DNA of 64,000 bases from Actinomycetes bacterium (GTDB taxonomy: Bacteria > Bacillota > Sulfobacillia > Sulfobacillales > JAIMBI01), in the NCBI GenBank assembly GCA_023565505.1, contig JAIMBI010000014.1, positions 1 through 64,000 of the forward strand. Direction: 5' to 3'. The notes beneath the pieces were generated by a model, which saw only the letters and a program-made list of their open reading frames with translations, was not told the origin of the DNA and did no database searches. Below are positions 27,735-37,326 of this stretch, in pieces; position 1 is the stretch's first letter; the number at the start of each line of letters is the position of its first letter. Position numbers and translations under genes: made by a program.

Positions 27735-28994
27735 TCAGCGGACCCAAACGGTGGGGGTCGTCGTCAAAGCGTCCGCCAACCATCGGGGGTGCATGGGCAG
27801 GAGATTTTCCGGCAGCCGGGTGATCTCGAAAAACCCGACGGCGGTCGTCTCGCGCTCGTCGGGACGGAGGGCTCCGCCCCGCACCCGGCATGCGAAACAG
27901 CACGTCACAAAATGGACGACGGGACCGGAGGGATAGGCAAACACCTGCGACGGGGGATCCGAATACACGCCGACGAGCCGGTCGATGTCCACCGCCAAGC
28001 CGGTTTCTTCCGCCACCTCGCGGACGACGGCGGCCGCCACCGTTTCCCCCGCCTCGACGTGGCCGGACGGCAGGCCCCACTGGCCCGTGTCCCGGCGTTG
28101 CACGAGCAACACACGTCCTTGGGCGTCGAAGACCACGGCCGCGACCCCGGGTAGGATGGCCTCGGGCCACGGGAATCCGAGGCGCGGTCGGGGTGTCAGG
28201 GTGCCGGGGCGGAAAAGGTCTTCAAGGCTGCGGATCGTCGCCTCCGGCCGGCGGGGATCCTCGGCGACGGCAAAGGTCGGCGGCTGGTCGGCCACCAGGA
28301 CGGCCGCATAGCCCATGCGATGGGCCCCGGCCACGTCGGTGGCCGGAGAGTCCCCAATGACCACGACCCGGGCCCGTGGGTCCAGCCCTCGCGTGGCCTC
28401 CTCGAAGAGGGGCGGAGACGGTTTGCCGACGACCACCGGACGTTGGCCGGTCGCCGCCTGAAGGGCCGCCACGACGGCCCCGGTCCCCAGGGCACGGCCC
28501 TTCTGCGTCGGGAAGGAGGGATCCGTGTTGGTCGCAAGGAACCGGGCGCCTTGGGCGATCCACCCGGCCGCTTCGTCCAGTTGCCGAGCCGTGATCGTGT
28601 CCGCGTAGCCCATGACGACGACGTCGTAGGGCCCCCCGTCGTTCACGCGAAGGTCCGGGCATGCCGCCGCGATGTCGGCGAGGAGGCCCGCGGTCCCCAA
28701 CACCAGGGCCGACCGGACCGCCAGGCGCTTGAGGACCTTTCCCGTCGTCCAGCCGACGGTGCACACCTCCGCCGGGGAGCCGGCCATCCCCTCCGCCGCC
28801 AGTTCGCCGAAGACCTCGCTGCGACGCGGACGGGGGTCGTTGGTGACGAACCGGATGGTCTTGCCCAGGTTCCGCAGGCGGTCCACCGCGGCCCGGGCGC
28901 CGGGCAGGATGTCGGCCCCCACCCGGACGACACCGTCCACATCCAGCAGGAATACGTCAAAGGCGTCCGCCAGGATGCCTGCCGTCGACGACAA
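27735..28994 (-). CDS. HAD-IIA (NagD-like) phosphatase fused to a C-terminal Nudix hydrolase
   Basis: HAD: DVFLLDVDGVVRVGADILPGA...IRFVTNDPRP...VVVIGDSPATDVAGAHRMGYAAVLV; Nudix box GHVEAGETVAAAVVREVAEETGL in one frame. TTG start 28994 preceded by GGAGGGA. Confidence 0.88.
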   Translation of the reverse strand: MSSTAGILADAFDVFLLDVDGVVRVGADILPGARAAVDRLRNLGKTIRFVTNDPRPRRSEVFGELAAEGMAGSPAEVCTVGWTTGKVLKRLAVRSALVLGTAGLLADIAAACPDLRVNDGGPYDVVVMGYADTITARQLDEAAGWIAQGARFLATNTDPSFPTQKGRALGTGAVVAALQAATGQRPVVVGKPSPPLFEEATRGLDPRARVVVIGDSPATDVAGAHRMGYAAVLVADQPPTFAVAEDPRRPEATIRSLEDLFRPGTLTPRPRLGFPWPEAILPGVAAVVFDAQGRVLLVQRRDTGQWGLPSGHVEAGETVAAAVVREVAEETGLAVDIDRLVGVYSDPPSQVFAYPSGPVVHFVTCCFACRVRGGALRPDERETTAVGFFEITRLPENLLPMHPRWLADALTTTPTVWVR

Positions 28995-29150
28995 CGCTGT
29001 CTCCCTCCACCTCGCGGGCACATTCCGCCCCAACGGGGCGAACCGTCCTGCCAGCCATTCCGGTTGAGCGGGACCATCTCCTGCCGCACGGGCCGCGGGG
29101 CCGGCATGGGTCCGGGGACCCACACCTGTTGGGAGGCGCTCGGCCGCCGC

Positions 29151-30407
29151 CTACAGGAGCTCCTCCACCGCGCAAGCCAACTGCGCGGCGCCGTCCTCCC
29201 GGACCAGGCGGGCGGCCAGGGACGCGAGGGACGGCGTCCCGGCGGGCGGGCGCAACAGGCCTTCGAAGGCCTGAACGGCCGCCGCGGGGGTGTAGCGTCG
29301 GGGCGCGACCGTCCGTCCCACCCCCAGGCGGACGACCTGCGCCGCGTTGAAGGCCTGGTCGAACGCCCAGGGCACGATGAGCGAGGGGATCCCGGCCCGG
29401 ATGGCGTGGGCCGTCGTCCCGATGCCGCCGTGGTGGACCGCGAGCCGGCAGCGCGGAAACAGCCAGGCGAAGGGGACCTCGGGGACGCCGACCACCTCGT
29501 CCGGCAACGGCTCCGCGAGCACGTCCGGGGGCGCCCCGACGAGCACCGCAGCCAGGCGAAGCCGCCGGACCGCCTCGAGGCTGGAGCGCCAGAAGTGGCG
29601 GCCGAAGGCGAAGTGCGCCCCGCTGGCAGCCCCGCCGGTGATCGCGACGAGGGGCCGCCCGGCGGCCGCCACCCCGGCGACCCGCCGCGCGACGGTCGGG
29701 TCCAGGGGAGGGTTCCACCAACAAAAGCCGGTCACCCGGAGTCGCGGCGGCCAGCCCGTGCGTCGGGGCACGAAGGCGGGCGAGACGGCCACCGCGGCCA
29801 GTCGCGCGGACGACGGGGCCGGCGCCAACACGAAGCGCAGGGGACGAAGCCCATGGCGGCGCCGCACGCGATTGACCGGCGCGTCGGCCAGACGGCGGAG
29901 CGCCAGGGTGCCCGCGCTCCAGAGCAGGCGGTTGACGAGGCGCCGCGGCCCGTCGGGCAGGCGGAGCGGGTACGGCACGGGGTCGAGATCCGGCGAAGCC
30001 ACCGCCGCGGACACGTTCAGGGCCACCCACGGGGTGCCCTCGGCTTCGGCCGCGATGGCCGCGGCGGGATGCACGGGCGGGGCGACCACGACGTCCGCGG
30101 TGCGCGCCAACGGACGCAGCACGCCGACTTTCGCCTCGAGCGTCGGCAGGATGTAGTGGCGGAACGAAGCGGACAGCGAGACGAGGCCCGGACGTCCGCC
30201 GAAGACCGTGGCCGCGTAGGGGTCGAGGCACGCGGGGTCCCCGGGAAGGACCACCGTGGAATGACCGGCCGTGCGGGCGAGCACCGCCGCGCCGGCCTCC
30301 AAGGCGAACGTCACCGCGTGGCCGCGCCCGGAGAAGGCGTCGGCGAGCGCCAACAACGGGTAGACGTCGCCCCGAGACCCGATGGTGGTCAGCAGGACCC
30401 GTGCCAT
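29151..30407 (-). CDS. UGT-like glycosyltransferase (GT1 family)
   Basis: MARVLLTTIGSRGDVYPLLALADAFSGRGHAVTFAL ... LAVHHGGIGTTAHAIRAGIPSLIVPWAFDQAFNAAQVVRLGVG. Confidence 0.92.
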   Translation of the reverse strand: MARVLLTTIGSRGDVYPLLALADAFSGRGHAVTFALEAGAAVLARTAGHSTVVLPGDPACLDPYAATVFGGRPGLVSLSASFRHYILPTLEAKVGVLRPLARTADVVVAPPVHPAAAIAAEAEGTPWVALNVSAAVASPDLDPVPYPLRLPDGPRRLVNRLLWSAGTLALRRLADAPVNRVRRRHGLRPLRFVLAPAPSSARLAAVAVSPAFVPRRTGWPPRLRVTGFCWWNPPLDPTVARRVAGVAAAGRPLVAITGGAASGAHFAFGRHFWRSSLEAVRRLRLAAVLVGAPPDVLAEPLPDEVVGVPEVPFAWLFPRCRLAVHHGGIGTTAHAIRAGIPSLIVPWAFDQAFNAAQVVRLGVGRTVAPRRYTPAAAVQAFEGLLRPPAGTPSLASLAARLVREDGAAQLACAVEELL

Positions 30408-30747
30408 CTCCCGCCCTCCCTGCTTACCTTAGCGGATTTGTGGGCGCGGCGGCGGCCCGGAGCCGGATGAACGGCCCCGCGGCCGTCGACCTCCGCGCGG
30501 CACCCGGCCGGCGGGAGGCGTGCCCGGCGGGTCCGGAGGGACGCTGCGGCCTGGGGGCCGTCCCCGCCGCCGCCGCGCCGGGCCCCGTCGGCACGGCTTT
30601 CGCCGCTCCGCGAATTCCGGGAATCCTCCGGTGCCGCGGCAGGGGTTTTGCCAATTGCCGCGAAATCCTCGGAAGCATAGGAAGAGTCGGGAGTCGCGCG
30701 AGCGATCCGCGAGAGGGACGCGGGGCCGCGGGCGACGGGGAGGCGCC

Positions 30748-32469
30748 ATGGCTTCGACGGGACGGACACATCCTTCCTCGGCGCGGACGGTCGGGCTGTT
30801 GTCCCTGCTCCTGGCCGCCGTCACGGGTCTGGGATCCGTGGGCGGACTGGTCCGGGCCGCCTCGGCCCGGCTTCTAGCCATCCCCGCCCCGCGCTACGCG
30901 GAGGTGGCGGCCTCGGGCTGGCCGACCCTGAAGACCGCGGGGCCCCTCCCGGACGCGGCGGTGCTCCATCCCTTCGTCGCCCACCCGGACGGCCAGGCCC
31001 GGGCCGCCGTCGGCCCCCACGTGGCCGCGGCCGGCCCGCTCTCCGGCCGGGCCGTCACGGAGCCCACCGTCGCGGCCGTCGTGCCGACCGCCGCCGGACC
31101 GAGCCCGGCCCCCGCGGAGGTGCCCGCCTTCGCGCCCCCGGCGGCGGCCTCCGGCACCTGGACCCTCACCTCGGCCGCGGCCCAGATCCGGGCGCTCGGC
31201 AAGGACCAGGCGACGAGTCCGCCGGATCCCCAGATCGCGGTGGGACCCCAGGACGTCCTCGAGATGGTCAACGCCAGCGCGGCCGTCTACGCCAAGACCG
31301 GTGCGCTCCGGGCCCGCGTGGACCTCAACGTGTTCTTCCCCGTGCCGGCGGGCTGGACGTTCACCGATCCCCGGGTCCAATACGATCCCCTGAGCGGCCG
31401 CTGGTTCGCGACGGGCTTCGCCTACGACCGCCGCGCGGACAGCGAGGTGTACGTGGCCGTGTCCGCCGCCGGCGACCCGGCCGGCCGCTGGACGGTCTGG
31501 ACCGTCGGCCGGACGGCCGGCCTGCTCGCCGACCAGCCCAAGTTCGCCGTCTCCCGCGACAAGCTGGCCGTGTCCTGGAACGACTTCCAGGGCGGCACGG
31601 GGCAGTACGTGGGGGAGGAGACGTGGATCCTGGACAAGGCGGGGCTCCTCGCGGGGGCGGCCGCCGTCCCCGCGGCGGAGCTCTTCGGCGGCCCGGATCC
31701 CGACCGCTACGGGCTCGTGCCGGCCACCGTGCTCAGCCCCACCGCGACGCTGTGGCTGGTCTACAACAACGCCGACCCCGCCCTGGACCAGAACACCACC
31801 GGACCCACGCTGGGCGTCGTCGCCGTGACCGGCGACCCCGCCGCGCACACCGTGGCGGTCCGGGAATACGACCCGCCCATCCTCCCCATGACGGCGCCGC
31901 CGGCGGCGGACCAGCCCGGCGCCCCGGGCTCCGTCGAGACCGGCGACGACCGACTGCTGTCCGCCGTCTGGGCCGACGGGCGGCTGTGGGCCGTCGGGAA
32001 CGACGGGTGTGTGCCGCCGGGGAGCCGGTCGCCGCGCGCCTGCCTCCGGCTCCTCGAGGTCCGCACCACCGGGGCGGCGCCCGCCGTGCGGCGGGACTTC
32101 GACCTGGCCGAGCCGGCGGCGGACCTCTACTACCCCGCCGTGACGGCGGACGCCCGCGGCGACCTCCTGGTCGCCTTCAGCTGGTCCTCGGCCACCCAGT
32201 ACCCCAGCGCCGCCGTCGCCGTCGCCCCCGCCGCGGGGCCGCCCGGCGCCTTCGGGCCGGTCCTCACCGTCGCGCCCGGCCGGGGCCGCTACGGGCTCCC
32301 CGGACCGGACCCCACCCGGTTCGGCGACTACAGCGGCGCCGCCCCCGACCCGGCGCGCCCGGACACCCTCTGGGGCGTCGCCGAGTACGCCGCCTCCGCC
32401 TCCCGTCCCCTCGACTGGGGCACGGCCGCCGCCGCGGTCACGCTGCCGGGGCCGACCGCCGCCCCGTAG
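30748..32469 (+). CDS. Large secreted protein of unknown function (possible beta-propeller)
   Basis: Signal-like TVGLLSLLLAAVTGLGSVGGLVRAASA; repeated W/Y-rich segments (YDPLSGRWFATGFAYD..., DQPKFAVSRDKLAVSWNDFQ...). Confidence 0.65.
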   Translation: MASTGRTHPSSARTVGLLSLLLAAVTGLGSVGGLVRAASARLLAIPAPRYAEVAASGWPTLKTAGPLPDAAVLHPFVAHPDGQARAAVGPHVAAAGPLSGRAVTEPTVAAVVPTAAGPSPAPAEVPAFAPPAAASGTWTLTSAAAQIRALGKDQATSPPDPQIAVGPQDVLEMVNASAAVYAKTGALRARVDLNVFFPVPAGWTFTDPRVQYDPLSGRWFATGFAYDRRADSEVYVAVSAAGDPAGRWTVWTVGRTAGLLADQPKFAVSRDKLAVSWNDFQGGTGQYVGEETWILDKAGLLAGAAAVPAAELFGGPDPDRYGLVPATVLSPTATLWLVYNNADPALDQNTTGPTLGVVAVTGDPAAHTVAVREYDPPILPMTAPPAADQPGAPGSVETGDDRLLSAVWADGRLWAVGNDGCVPPGSRSPRACLRLLEVRTTGAAPAVRRDFDLAEPAADLYYPAVTADARGDLLVAFSWSSATQYPSAAVAVAPAAGPPGAFGPVLTVAPGRGRYGLPGPDPTRFGDYSGAAPDPARPDTLWGVAEYAASASRPLDWGTAAAAVTLPGPTAAP

Positions 32470-32503
32470 CCGGACGCCGGCCCGCGCCCGCCGGGCGGAA
32501 CAC

Positions 32504-32541
32504 GCCGAGGCCTCCGGACCCTCCGGTCCGGAGGCCTCGGC
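32504..32541. terminator. Perfect 17-bp hairpin between convergent genes
   Basis: GCCGAGGCCTCCGGACC/ctcc/GGTCCGGAGGCCTCGGC. Confidence 0.75.
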
Positions 32542-32550
32542 CGCACGCGC

Positions 32551-34737
32551 CTACCGCACTTTGGCCACGTTGAGGTACTGGCTGATGTCCGACCAGTAGC
32601 CGGCGCTCTCGAAGCCGAGCCGCCAGGGCGCGATGCCCGCGAGGCCCTGCTGCACGGCGTACTGCATGCGGAGCCCCAGCGCCTGGCTGTCCTCCACCCA
32701 GTACACCGTCTGCCCGATCTGCCACGTCTGGATGAGGTTGGCCAGTTCCTGCTGCGTGGCGGCGTCGTACACGCCTGTCACCGGCAGCCCCGCGTCCTTC
32801 TGGAACAGCTCCAGCGCGGCCTGGGTGGCGGGGCCGAAGTACCCGTCGACCACCAGGTTGGGCGGCTCGGCACTCTGGTTGTCCTGCACCGCGTACCGGA
32901 CGAGGATGTAGTTCAGCAGGCTCTGCAGCGCCTGGACCTGGGTCGAGAACTGGGTCGGGGCGTACTGCAGCGGGCCCTGCGGCGCCTGGGCCAACGGCCC
33001 GGCGGTGAACACCTCCTCCTCCTGCCACGGGTCCCAGACCACGCCGCTCTTGGTCATGGTCGAGGCGGCGTAGTCGGTGATGTAGTCGGTCGTGGCCGGC
33101 GGGACGTACCCCGACGGCGTGTAGGTCCAGCCGTGCCCGTACGGTCCCAGCCCCAGGATGATCTTCCCCGCCGGCACCCCCGCGGCGATGGCCTGCTGCA
33201 CGTAGCGGTTCACCCAGGGCATCCCGGCGTTGGGTCCCTCGTACTTGGCGTAGCTGCCCTGGTTGGTGTGCTCCGAGTAGGTCATCAGGTTGATGTAGTC
33301 CGCCGCCTGCGCGAGACCCGCGAAGTCGTAGGCGCTGTCGGGATAGCCGCTCGGGTAGGTCGCGACCATGAGCTTCTTGCCCACTGCGTGGAGACTCTGC
33401 GCCAGCGCCGCGACGAACTGGTCGAAGGCCTGCCAGTCCGCCGTCGGCATCCCCTCGAAGTCGAGGGTCATGCCGTCGAACCCGTTCTGCACCGCAATCT
33501 GGGTGATCTGCTGCACCAGGCTCTGGGCCAGTGCGGGCGTGGCCACGACGTCGACGCCGTGGGTGCCGGACGGACCGGGCCAGCCGACCGAGGGCCAGAC
33601 CGCCACCCCCTGGGCGTGGGCGTAGGTCTCCACCTGCTGCACGAGGCTCGGTGACGGTCCGTCGACGACCACCGCGGGGCCGGACGGGGCGGTCCCGCTG
33701 CCGGACGGCGGCGCGCCCGCGTTGGTGCTCACGGAGGGCCAGTACCAGTCTGGCACGATGACCGAGAGTTCGTTCCAGTAGTGCTGGAGGTCCCACCAGG
33801 CGCCCGGCTGGGTGCCCGGATAGGTCGTGAAGAAGCCCCACCCCAGAGAGAGCACGGGCGTGTCGCCCACCAGGCCCACGCCGCCCACGACGGGCGCGGG
33901 CGCCGGCTTCGGCAGCCCGGGGACGCTCCCGAAGAAGTGGGCGTCGCCGAACGAGAAGATGCCCCCGTCGCGCCCAACGAGCCAGTAACCCTGCCCGTCG
34001 GCGGTCCGGATGAGCCCCACCACCGGGGCGTTCATCGGACGGCCGCCCATGGACCCGTAGAACCCTGCGTCGCCGAAGGTGAAGACGCCGCCGTCGCGGG
34101 CCACCAGCCAGTACCCGCGGCCGTCCGGCGTGGCCACGATGCCCACCACCGGGGCGTTCAGGGGATGGCCCGCCATCGAGCCGTAGTTCTGCGCGTCGCC
34201 GAAGGCCCAGACGGCCCCGTTGGCCGCCGCGAGCCAGTAGCCCCGGCCGTCGGGCGTCGCGGCCATGCCCACCACGGGGAAAGGCGGCGGATTGGCCCCC
34301 AGGGACCCGTAGAACGTCGCGTCGCCGAAGGTGAAGATGCCCCCGTCGCGGGCCACCTCCCAGTACCCTTTGCCGTCGGGCGTCGCCGCCATCCCCACCA
34401 CCGGCTGGTTCAGCGGATGGCCGCCCATGGAGCCGTAGAACCCCGCGTCCCCGAAGGTGAAGATGCCGCCGTCGCTCGCCACCTCCCAGTACCCCTGCTG
34501 GTCGGGCGTCACCGCCATCCCGACCACGGGCTGGTTCAGGGGTTTGCCGGCCATGGACCCGAAGCCCTTGGCGTTGCCGAACGGGTAGATGCTGCCGTCG
34601 GCCCCCACCAGCCAGTAGCCGGCGGACACCAGCACCTGGGCGTGGGCCGGCGCGAGCCCCGGGAACGCGGATCCGCCCGCGGCGGCCAGGAGCGCCGCCA
34701 GAAAGGCCGCGGCACGCCGCCGCCAGGCCCGGCGCAC
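32551..34737 (-). CDS. Secreted protein: tandem 42-aa 'GYWLVxxDGGIFTFGDAxFYGSMGG' repeats plus GH18-type TIM barrel with inserted PG-binding domain
   Basis: Repeats, then NGFDGMTLDFEGM (GH18 strand 4-like), DYINLMTYSEH, VVDGYFGPATQAALELFQKDAGLPVTGVYDAAT (PG_binding_1), QTVYWVEDSQALGLRMQYAVQQGLAGIAPWRLG. ORF open to 34974; GTG 34737 precedes a signal peptide (VRRAWRRRAAAFLAALLAAAGGSAFPGLAPAHA). Confidence 0.82.
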   Translation of the reverse strand: MRRAWRRRAAAFLAALLAAAGGSAFPGLAPAHAQVLVSAGYWLVGADGSIYPFGNAKGFGSMAGKPLNQPVVGMAVTPDQQGYWEVASDGGIFTFGDAGFYGSMGGHPLNQPVVGMAATPDGKGYWEVARDGGIFTFGDATFYGSLGANPPPFPVVGMAATPDGRGYWLAAANGAVWAFGDAQNYGSMAGHPLNAPVVGIVATPDGRGYWLVARDGGVFTFGDAGFYGSMGGRPMNAPVVGLIRTADGQGYWLVGRDGGIFSFGDAHFFGSVPGLPKPAPAPVVGGVGLVGDTPVLSLGWGFFTTYPGTQPGAWWDLQHYWNELSVIVPDWYWPSVSTNAGAPPSGSGTAPSGPAVVVDGPSPSLVQQVETYAHAQGVAVWPSVGWPGPSGTHGVDVVATPALAQSLVQQITQIAVQNGFDGMTLDFEGMPTADWQAFDQFVAALAQSLHAVGKKLMVATYPSGYPDSAYDFAGLAQAADYINLMTYSEHTNQGSYAKYEGPNAGMPWVNRYVQQAIAAGVPAGKIILGLGPYGHGWTYTPSGYVPPATTDYITDYAASTMTKSGVVWDPWQEEEVFTAGPLAQAPQGPLQYAPTQFSTQVQALQSLLNYILVRYAVQDNQSAEPPNLVVDGYFGPATQAALELFQKDAGLPVTGVYDAATQQELANLIQTWQIGQTVYWVEDSQALGLRMQYAVQQGLAGIAPWRLGFESAGYWSDISQYLNVAKVR
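33940..34640 (-). repeat. About six tandem 126-bp (42-aa) units within the CDS
   Basis: GYWEVASDGGIFTFGDAGFYGSMGGHPLNQPVVGMAATPDGK and five related units (last one degenerate). Confidence 0.85.
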
Positions 34738-35070
34738 CCGCCGCGGCGGCCCGGTCTCTACGCCGCAGGCGGTACCACGCGCGGACGGGACCGCCGCACG
34801 CGAAAGCTGCTCGGAGCCGGAGGGAAGACGGGCGGAGGTTCGGGAAGAGGGCTCGGGGACGTTCGGATCCCGGGGGGACAGCCGGGAAAAGTCTAACCAT
34901 GCACGTTTTTCACGTCTCAAGGGGAATCCCGCTCCTCGTGGCCGAACCCGGGACAATGGAGTCGACCCGGACATGGATGTGGATGGATATTCGAGGGAAG
35001 TGCTTCTCGGCCTGGAGACGAACTCCTCTCTTGGCTACACTTTTTTCGACAGAAAGCGGGGTGGGGCGAC

Positions 35071-36177
35071 GTGACGGTCGGGTTCGACGCCCGGCTCCTG
35101 GCCCACGACCGCCGCCCCACGGGGGTAGGCCTCTACGCGCGCCACCTGGTTGGGGCCCTGGTCCGCCTGGGCGTCGCGCTCACCCTGTACACCGACGCCC
35201 CGCCGCCGGAGGTCCCGGCGGGCGCCCGGTTGCGCCGGGTGCGCCCGTGGGCTCGCCTGCCCTGGCAGCAGACGGCGCTCGTCGCCGCCCTCGGGCGCGA
35301 CCGGCCGACCGTCTACCACTCGCCGAGCTTCACCCTGCCGGCCTGGGCGCCCGTGCCGCTGGTGGTGACGGTTCACGACCTGAGCTTCGAGCGCTACCCG
35401 GCCTACGTGGAGCCGGCCACGCGGGACTACCTCCGGCGCATGGTGCCCCGTGCGCTGCGGGCGGCGGCGCGGGTCATCACGCCGAGCGCGCGGGTGGCCG
35501 AGGAGATCGCGGCGCACTACGGCCTGTCGCCCCGGGACCGGGCCAAACTCCGGCCCGTGCCGCTGGGCGTCGATACGGAGCGATGGCGGCCCGGATCGCC
35601 CGAAGCCGTCGCCGCCGCGCGGGCGGCGGCCGGGCTGGACCGCCCCTACCTCCTCTTCGTGGGCACCCGCGAGCCGCGGAAGAACCTGGGCCGGCTGCTC
35701 GAGGCGTACCGCCGCCTGCGGGCCGGCCGCGGCGCCGAGGCGCCCGACCTGGTCCTGGTCGGCTCCCCCGCCCCGGGCGCAGAGGCCCTGGAGGCGGCGC
35801 TTGCGGCCGCGCCAGGCGTCCGGCGGCTCCCCTACACGGCCGCCGACACCCTGGTGCGCCTGGTCGAAGGCGCCGTGGGCCTGGTCTACGTCTCCGAGTA
35901 CGAGGGATTCGGCCTGCCGGTGCTGGAGGCGCTGGCCGTGGGCACGCCGGTCCTGACAGCGCGGGAGAGCCCCATGGCGGACCTCGCGGGCGCGTTCGCC
36001 CACCTCGCGGATCCCCTGGACGTGGCCGACATCGCGCGGGGCCTGGAGGCCCTGGTCGACGGGCGGGCAGCGTGGGCGGAGCGGGCGGCGGCGGCCCGGG
36101 CGTGGGCCGCCGCCTGGACCTGGGAGCGGACGGCCCGGGCCACGCTGGCGGTCTACGAGGAGCTCGACCGGCCGTGA
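35071..36177 (+). CDS. Glycosyltransferase family 4
   Basis: VTVGFDARLLAHDRRPTGVGLYARHLVGAL...VTVHDLSFERYP...FVGTREPRKNLGRLLEAY...VYVSEYEGFGLPVLEALAVGTPVLT; GTG start. Confidence 0.93.
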   Translation: MTVGFDARLLAHDRRPTGVGLYARHLVGALVRLGVALTLYTDAPPPEVPAGARLRRVRPWARLPWQQTALVAALGRDRPTVYHSPSFTLPAWAPVPLVVTVHDLSFERYPAYVEPATRDYLRRMVPRALRAAARVITPSARVAEEIAAHYGLSPRDRAKLRPVPLGVDTERWRPGSPEAVAAARAAAGLDRPYLLFVGTREPRKNLGRLLEAYRRLRAGRGAEAPDLVLVGSPAPGAEALEAALAAAPGVRRLPYTAADTLVRLVEGAVGLVYVSEYEGFGLPVLEALAVGTPVLTARESPMADLAGAFAHLADPLDVADIARGLEALVDGRAAWAERAAAARAWAAAWTWERTARATLAVYEELDRP

Positions 36178-37298
36178 TCACCGTCGGGGTCGACGCCCGC
36201 TACGGCTTCCGGGCCCAGCGCCGGGGCATCGGCGTCTACGTCCACCACCTGCTCGAGGCGGTCGCCGCGCTGAACCCCCCCGACGTGCGGGTGGTCGCCT
36301 ATGTGGACGCGGCCGCCGACCCGGTGCTGGTGGCCCGGGCGGAGGCGTCCGGGCTCGAGGTGGTACGGCTCGGCGCCCGCCCCTTCGCGGCGTGGGAGCA
36401 GGTGGCGTGGCCGTTGGCCGCCCGGTACCGGGGGGTCGACCTGCTCCACGCGACGGCCAACGTGGGCCCCCTCCTCCCGCCGGCACCGCTCGTGCTCACG
36501 CTCCACGACGTCATCGAATGGCACCGGGGGCGGGACTTCCCCGGGCGGCTCTCTCTGCGCCACCGGCTGAGCCGCCTCTACCGCATGAACGCCATCCGCG
36601 CCAACGTCCGCCGGGCCGCGGCGGTCCTCACCGTCTCGCGCCACGCCGCGGCCGACATCACCGCCACCCTGGGCCTGCCCCCCGGTCGGGTCCAGGTGGT
36701 CCCGCCGGGCTTCGCGCTGCGCCCGGTCACGCCCGACCCGGCCGTCCTGGCGGAGGAGGGCCTCGTCCCGGGCGGATACGCCTTCGCCTTCGGGGCCCTC
36801 GACCCCCGGAAGAACGTGGACCTCCTGCTGCGCGTGTGGGCGGAGGACCCGCCTCCGATCCCCCTGGTGCTGGTCGGGTTCGAGCCGGAAGCCCTCCCGG
36901 CCGTGCGGCGACGGGTCGCCGACCGGCCCGCGGTGCGGGTCCGCGGCTTCGAGTCCGACGCACGGGTCCGGGCGCTCCTGGAACACGCGGCCGTCTTCCT
37001 CTACCCTTCGTACTACGAAGGATTCGGGCTTCCGGTGCTCGAAGCCATGGCGGCCGGCGTCCCGGTGATCCTCACCCGCGGCACCTCGGCGGAGGAGGTG
37101 GCGCAGGGCGCGGCCGTGGCCCTGCCCCCCGACGACGTCGCCGCCTGGCGCGCGGCGGTGCGGCGGCTGGTGGCCGACAGCGCGCACGGAGCGGCGCTGC
37201 GCGCCCGGGGGCGGGCTGTCGCCGCGTCGTATAATTGGTCGAAGACGGCCGCGGCGATCTTGTCCGTCTGGCGGGCGGCGGCCCGCCGCCGCGGGTAG
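36174..37298 (+). CDS. Glycosyltransferase family 4
   Basis: ITVGVDARYGFRAQRRGIGVYVHHLLEAV...LHDVIEWHRGRDFPGR...AFGALDPRKNVDLLLRVW...LYPSYYEGFGLPVLEAMAAGVPVILT; GTG start overlapping the previous stop. Confidence 0.93.
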   Translation: MITVGVDARYGFRAQRRGIGVYVHHLLEAVAALNPPDVRVVAYVDAAADPVLVARAEASGLEVVRLGARPFAAWEQVAWPLAARYRGVDLLHATANVGPLLPPAPLVLTLHDVIEWHRGRDFPGRLSLRHRLSRLYRMNAIRANVRRAAAVLTVSRHAAADITATLGLPPGRVQVVPPGFALRPVTPDPAVLAEEGLVPGGYAFAFGALDPRKNVDLLLRVWAEDPPPIPLVLVGFEPEALPAVRRRVADRPAVRVRGFESDARVRALLEHAAVFLYPSYYEGFGLPVLEAMAAGVPVILTRGTSAEEVAQGAAVALPPDDVAAWRAAVRRLVADSAHGAALRARGRAVAASYNWSKTAAAILSVWRAAARRRG

Positions 37299-37326
37299 CC
37301 TGGCCGAGAGAGGTGGCGTCACGTCC

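Noticed and set aside
30600-30747. Possible riboswitch upstream of the 30748 gene
   Set aside because: Some paired segments and GAAAT/GGAAG patches, but no recognisable consensus of c-di-GMP, cobalamin, SAM, TPP, FMN or glycine riboswitches. Needs Infernal/Rfam.
37230-37240. TATAAT sequence as a promoter -10 box
   Set aside because: Lies inside the 3' end of GT4 36174-37298 (codes SYN in VAASYNWSK) with no good -35 element.
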